A stretch of 64,000 nucleotides of DNA, taken from positions 434,001 through 498,000 of the forward strand of contig CAVTXA010000008.1 of assembly GCA_963738545.1 (NCBI GenBank), read 5' to 3'. Under the pieces are notes generated by a model. The model saw only the letters and a list, made by a program, of their open reading frames with translations, had not been told where the DNA came from and did not search any database. This document shows, one piece after another, positions 60,399 to 64,000 of this stretch. The position numbers were made by a program, and so were the translations under genes. This DNA is from Bog-756 sp963738545. Its GTDB lineage: Bacteria > Actinomycetota > Acidimicrobiia > Acidimicrobiales > RAAP-2. Within the stretch, counting starts at the first letter, position 1. Every line of letters starts with the position of its first letter.

Positions 60399-61297
60399 GA
60401 GAGTGCTCCTTCGGTGGCCGGGCGGGCCTGGTCGGTGGGGTAGAACGCGTCGGGGAATCCGACGGAGCCGGCGGCTGCCGGGAGATTGGCCACGTTGCCG
60501 GCGGCCAAGGTGATCAGCTGTGGGGCATTGGCGTTGAGGAGCGCCTGCACCGCCAGCAGGACCGAGGCGTGCTGCGCCTCGACCCCCATGATCGATGCCG
60601 TCACCTTCTTGGCGTTGGCATCGGACAGGGCACCGACGTCGGCGACGTAGGTCTCTGCTGCCCCCTGCTCCAACTCGAGAGCCAGTGCTACCACCGGTCC
60701 GGGCGAAGTCAGTCCGGGAACGGCGGCGGCGACGACCTTCTGCAGGGCCGGGTCGGGATTGGTCTGGGCCTTGCCCCCGAGTCCGGTGATGGCGGCATTG
60801 AAGGCGGCGAGGTGCTGGGTGTGCTGCTGCATGGTGGTGGTGGCGAACGCCTTGACCACGGGATTGGCCGCCGAGCCCCCGATGAAGGGCAGGGTCAGGG
60901 CGGTCTTGTACGTGGCCACGGCCAGCACCTCGATGGACGATGCGGTCTGGAGGATCTGCACGTCGGTGCCCGAGGCGGCGAACGCCGGCGAGGCGAACAG
61001 GGCCTCGAGCGCACCGGCGATCCCGGCCGCGGCGAGGAGTCCACCACCGAATACGGCGCCAGTCATCAGTGAGGCCCGGCGCCCGGCGACCTCTCGGGAC
61101 TCATCGGGATCGACGAGTCCGTGCGCCCGTGCCTCCTGGCCCGTCTCGACCATCTCATCCAACGAGAGGGCCGTGGCCTTCATGGCATCGTGGTGGATGT
61201 CCTGGCTCTCTTCGATGAGCATCCCCATGGCTTGGGGATCGACATCGACGGGACGGTCCTCCGGGTCCGCCGGGCTCTGCTTCGGCCTGCCTCTCAT
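60395..61297 (-). CDS. Ferritin-like protein with membrane/Tat-like leader (first of pair)
   Basis: 300 residues. The ~75-residue N-terminus resembles that of its neighbour (MGMLIEESQDIHHDAMKATA), followed by GRRASLMTGAVFGGGLLAAAGIAGALEALFASPAFA, a Tat-like signal with a single RR. The bundle has SIEVLAVATYKTAL, QQHTQHLAAFNAAI, LELEQGAAETYVADV and GVEAQHASVLLAVQ. A paralogue of the following gene by tandem duplication. AGGAGGA lies 6 nt before ATG 61297. Confidence 0.8.
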   Translation of the reverse strand: MRGRPKQSPADPEDRPVDVDPQAMGMLIEESQDIHHDAMKATALSLDEMVETGQEARAHGLVDPDESREVAGRRASLMTGAVFGGGLLAAAGIAGALEALFASPAFAASGTDVQILQTASSIEVLAVATYKTALTLPFIGGSAANPVVKAFATTTMQQHTQHLAAFNAAITGLGGKAQTNPDPALQKVVAAAVPGLTSPGPVVALALELEQGAAETYVADVGALSDANAKKVTASIMGVEAQHASVLLAVQALLNANAPQLITLAAGNVANLPAAAGSVGFPDAFYPTDQARPATEGALS

Positions 61298-61458
61298 GGT
61301 GTTCCTCCTGTGGTTCGGTGGATGGGTGGTTGCAACTGGGTGTGCTGCGTACAGCGGTTTCTGGGTAGGACGGCTACTGGGTGGGACGGGGCGGCTGAGC
61401 CCGCAGTGCTGTTCGTGACGGGCTCGTGGTCCGAACCCGTCGAAGGCATCGGTAACGC

Positions 61459-61920
61459 TCAGCCCGAGACCACCAGGGTCCCGGTCATGTACTGATGGAT
61501 CGAGCAGATGTAGGGGTAACTTCCCGGAGTGTTCGGTGCCGTGAACGTCTTGGACTGACCGGATCCGATGTCACCGGTATTGAAGTTCCCCTTGGTCGAG
61601 GTGATGGTGTGGGCGACCTGATCCATGTTGGTCACGGTGACCGTCGCCCCCGGTGCCACGGTCACCGTGCTCGGGGCGAAGGAGAAGTTCTTGATCGTGA
61701 TGGCGTCCTTTGTCGTGGCGGCGGACGACGTCGAACCCGCCGTGGTCGTGGGATTCGACGTCGCCCCGGTGGTCGGCGTAGTGCTTCCCGAGCTGGAGCA
61801 CGCGGCCAGGACGAGCGCCGTCGCTATCAGGAAGCCCACGGTCAGGGAACGCGCTCTCCGGGGGCCCGAGGGGACTGGATCTGGCGTGGTCGGCGTCTGC
61901 ATCGGTGCGGGGTGGGTCAT
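61459..61920 (-). CDS. Cupredoxin (plastocyanin-like) lipoprotein
   Basis: 153 residues. Leader with lipobox LAAC near residue 35, a Ser/Thr linker, then a blue-copper domain: IKNFSFAPSTVTVAPGATVTVTNMDQVAHTIT (His ligand), and YPYICSIHQYMTGTLVV carrying the Cys, His and Met ligands. An extracytoplasmic one-electron carrier. ATG 61920 follows GGAGGG closely; ATG 61902 is the alternative. Divergent from the sigma factor gene. Confidence 0.88.
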   Translation of the reverse strand: MTHPAPMQTPTTPDPVPSGPRRARSLTVGFLIATALVLAACSSSGSTTPTTGATSNPTTTAGSTSSAATTKDAITIKNFSFAPSTVTVAPGATVTVTNMDQVAHTITSTKGNFNTGDIGSGQSKTFTAPNTPGSYPYICSIHQYMTGTLVVSG

Positions 61921-62067
61921 CACCCTCCGTTCGGCGCCGACGACGATGTGGATGCTCCCCGGTCGCCGAGAGGTGCGGCTCGGACGAGGATCGTCCCTGC
62001 TCACCAGGGGTTGGAGGTCGATGGAATTTCTTCATCCACCGCCGGGGTCGACTCCGAATACAGTTCG

Positions 62068-62652
62068 GTGATCGTCGATGTCGAACAGGCCAGTGATGCC
62101 AATCTGGTCGTAGCCGTGGGCCGGTGGCACGAGCGTGCCCTGGCTGAGGTGTACCGACGGCACGGAGGGGCCGTGCACGCGCTGGCTCGGCGGATCCTCC
62201 GGAGCGACCCTCCGGCGGAGGAGATCACCCAAGAGGTCTTCTTGGACCTGTGGAACCACCCAGAGAAGTTCGACGCCCAGCGCGGCACGCTCCGCTCCTT
62301 CCTCCTGGCCCGCACCCACGGCAAGTCCGTCGACTACGTCAGGTCCGAGATGTCACGCCGGCGGCGCGAGGAGAAGACGTCACGGGAGACGGCGACCGCC
62401 GGCTACGACATCGACCGTGAGGTCTGGGACATGGCCGTGGCCGAGCAGGTGCAGGAGGCCTTGGGCGCGCTTCCCGACGAGCTGCGCCGGCCCATTGAGT
62501 TGGCCTACTTCGGTGGCCACACCTATCGAGAGGTGGCCCAGATGCTGGACGAGCCGGAGGGAACGGTGAAGAGTCGCATCCGCTCGGGTCTGGGCCGGCT
62601 CCGGATCAACCTGGCCGAGCGCGGCGTCCAGCCGGCGGGAGCCGAACAGTGA
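62068..62652 (+). CDS. ECF sigma factor, SigK-like
   Basis: About 194 residues. Region 2: ALAEVYRRHGGAVHALARRIL, AEEITQEVFLDLWNHPEKFD, GTLRSFLLARTHGKSVDYVRSE; region 4: ALGALPDELRRPIELAYFGGHTYREVAQMLDEPEGTVKSRIRSGLGRLR. This matches SigK/SigL-like ECF factors that pair with RskA-type anti-sigmas. GTG 62068 is preferred; the frame is open upstream but without similarity. The anti-sigma gene follows with a 4-nt overlap. Confidence 0.9.
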   Translation: MIVDVEQASDANLVVAVGRWHERALAEVYRRHGGAVHALARRILRSDPPAEEITQEVFLDLWNHPEKFDAQRGTLRSFLLARTHGKSVDYVRSEMSRRRREEKTSRETATAGYDIDREVWDMAVAEQVQEALGALPDELRRPIELAYFGGHTYREVAQMLDEPEGTVKSRIRSGLGRLRINLAERGVQPAGAEQ

Positions 62653-63512
62653 GCGAGAACCTCTCCGCGTCCGAGCATCAGGAGATCCAAGAGCTTCTCG
62701 GCGTCTACGCCCTCGACGCCGTCGAGCCCGAGACGGCGGCCATGGTCGAACGACACCTGGCCGAGTGCGTCAAGTGCTCCGTCGAAGTGTCCCAGCACCA
62801 CGAGGTCGCCGGCCTACTGGCCAATTCCGGTGGCGAATCGCCGGCCGGCCTGTGGGACGGGATCGCCGCCCAGATCGACGGTTCAGTGCCACCGTCGTGG
62901 GAGCGGTTGGCGGCGCGTCTCGAGCCGGGTGACGGTCGATCCGATCGTGTGCTCGGATCCGGCGGTGAGCCGACCGGGTCTGACCCCGACACTGACGCTC
63001 GCTCCACAGTCGTCCCGATCGGCAACGGACGACGGAACCGTTGGGTCCTGCGGGCCGTGTCCCTTGCCGCCGCCGCCGCAGCGGTGATCGCCCTCGTCCT
63101 CGGCGTCCAGGTCCACCATCTCAACAAGCAGGTGAGCGCGCTCCAGGCCAATCCCCTGCTGTCGGCGGCGGAGCAGTCGGCTCTCCGGCAGCCGTCGACG
63201 AAGCAGGTGGAGCTGACCTCCAAGTCGAGTGCATCACCGGGCAAGGTCACCGTCGTGCTGACCTCGTCGGGCACGGGCTTCGTCGAGGTCGATCAGCTGC
63301 ACTCCCTCCCGTCGGACAAGACCTACCAATTGTGGGGCGTGATCGGGGGCAAGACCATCTCGCTCGGCCTGCTCGGCCCCCATCCGGCCGTGGTGCCGTT
63401 CAGCGTGGCCGGTGACGGCTCGGTGCAGGCCTTCGCCATTACGGCCGAGCAGGCCGGAGGCGTGGTCCAGAGCGCCAACCAGCCTGTGGTAGCCGGCGAA
63501 GTAACCGCCTGA
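62649..63512 (+). CDS. RskA-type zinc anti-sigma factor
   Basis: 287 residues. An N-terminal anti-sigma domain with the zinc motif HLAECVKC (HxxxCxxC), a linker, one membrane helix (AVSLAAAAAAVIALVLGVQV, about 140-160) and an extracytoplasmic RskA domain (TGFVEVDQLHSLPSDKTYQLWGVIGG, LGLLGPHPAVVPFSV). It holds the sigma factor at the membrane until proteolysis releases it. GTG overlaps the sigma stop by 4 nt. Confidence 0.92.
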   Translation: MSENLSASEHQEIQELLGVYALDAVEPETAAMVERHLAECVKCSVEVSQHHEVAGLLANSGGESPAGLWDGIAAQIDGSVPPSWERLAARLEPGDGRSDRVLGSGGEPTGSDPDTDARSTVVPIGNGRRNRWVLRAVSLAAAAAAVIALVLGVQVHHLNKQVSALQANPLLSAAEQSALRQPSTKQVELTSKSSASPGKVTVVLTSSGTGFVEVDQLHSLPSDKTYQLWGVIGGKTISLGLLGPHPAVVPFSVAGDGSVQAFAITAEQAGGVVQSANQPVVAGEVTA

Positions 63513-63521
63513 GTCCCGCGG

Positions 63522-63547
63522 TCCGCCGACCATGGGCCGTCGGCGGA
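63522..63547. terminator. Hairpin between the anti-sigma and TetR genes
   Basis: TCCGCCGAC and GTCGGCGGA form a 9-bp stem with an 8-nt loop in the 85-bp gap between convergent genes; it can serve both. Confidence 0.5.
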
Positions 63548-63597
63548 AGAAGGTCGGGCCTGCTGCGCTCACCGGACCCGGTGCTCCGAGGAGTCGG

Positions 63598-64000
63598 TCA
63601 GATGCGGTGCACCTGGCGAAGCCCGGCCCAGGCGAAGTCGGCCAGACGGGTAGCCAGACGCTTGGCTTCGGCGTCCCGCCCGTCGGTGGTGCCGCCCGGT
63701 CCGCCCTGCTCGTCACGGCCGGCGTCCAGCCAGTGGCGGCTCGCTCCTTCGGCCATGCCCACCACGGCGTGGGCCAGGAGGAGGCGGTGCTCGGGTTCGA
63801 GCCCGGCGTCGATGAGCGAGTCGATGGCCTGGGCCAGGGTCTCCTCCACCCGCCGCAGCGATTCGCCCAGTTCGGGGTCGTCGGGCGCGTCGCGCCCGTA
63901 GAGGAGTCGGAACGCCTCCTCGTTGCTCAGCATGAGTTCGAAGTAGGCGGCGAATCCCTGCTCCACCTGCTGGCGGGGCCCCTGGGCGTTGGCGGTGGCC
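63598..64000 (-). CDS. TetR-family regulator, C-terminal part (partial)
   Basis: The frame is open to the right edge, so the DNA-binding N-terminus is outside; about 133 residues remain. Helices FAAYFELMLSNEEAFRLLYG, ELGESLRRVEETLAQAIDSLI, and LLLAHAVVGMAEGASRHWLDAG, ending KRLATRLADFAWAGLRQVHRI, match the ligand-binding domain of actinobacterial TetR/AcrR regulators of lipid metabolism. The target is unknown. Confidence 0.75.
   Translation of the reverse strand, partial: ATANAQGPRQQVEQGFAAYFELMLSNEEAFRLLYGRDAPDDPELGESLRRVEETLAQAIDSLIDAGLEPEHRLLLAHAVVGMAEGASRHWLDAGRDEQGGPGGTTDGRDAEAKRLATRLADFAWAGLRQVHRI

Overview
The window is a GC-rich, densely coded chromosomal segment from an actinobacterium. 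Frequent GTG/TTG starts, TANNNT-type -10 boxes placed 6-10 nt before start codons, an initiator tRNA with encoded CCA, a monomeric NADP-isocitrate dehydrogenase, a PknG/GlnH/GlnX locus, WS/DGAT wax-ester synthase, mycofactocin-linked enzymes and EAL/GAF signalling fit an aerobic, lipid-metabolising actinobacterium, plausibly Acidimicrobiia. That placement is inference; there is no rRNA here.

Left part (1-31.6 kb) is mostly metabolic: the end of a UPF0182 membrane protein, tRNA-fMet, a maleylpyruvate-isomerase-like protein, a broken aldo/keto reductase, a VOC protein, a rifampin phosphotransferase with a near-perfect rifamycin-associated element upstream, isocitrate dehydrogenase with an HD hydrolase, an ECF sigma/VOC/YCII cluster, a mycofactocin SDR plus MftD pair behind an operator-containing promoter, an EAL-GAF protein, LtrA, a UBP zinc finger, a secreted propeller lipoprotein, WS/DGAT and an esterase, a branched-chain amino-acid-type ABC transporter with a fused LivH-LivM permease, and valS/cysS divergently arranged around one short promoter.

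The middle (31.2-43 kb) starts with a cold-shock protein and an acyl-CoA dehydrogenase, then becomes a looser accessory region with long gene-poor gaps, strong hairpins, tandem repeats, an alcohol dehydrogenase remnant, an Hsp20/STAS/MerR stress group, and a glycosyltransferase / ferritin-like / acyl-CoA-dehydrogenase-like / NodS-like methyltransferase cluster, followed by a secreted phosphodiesterase-type hydrolase.

The most interesting block is 43-54.3 kb: seven minus-strand genes, overlapping or nearly so, encode GlnX and GlnH (amino-acid sensing), a coiled-coil protein, a PknG-type kinase with three extra zinc ribbons, a PP2C phosphatase, a VWA protein, and a zinc-ribbon/FHA/SARP transcription factor. 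An 18-bp direct repeat (two heptamers with a 4-bp spacer, the geometry of SARP operators) occurs upstream of glnX and again upstream of the membrane-protein gene that follows the SARP gene. This looks like a complete sensor-kinase-phosphatase-reader-regulator circuit with its own operators.

The right end (54.3-64 kb) holds two alpha/beta hydrolases, two candidate micro-membrane proteins, a low-molecular-weight phosphatase-like protein, DUF4395, three ferritin-like proteins (two with Tat-type leaders), a cupredoxin lipoprotein, a SigK/RskA-type sigma/anti-sigma pair, and the C-terminal part of a TetR regulator running off the edge.
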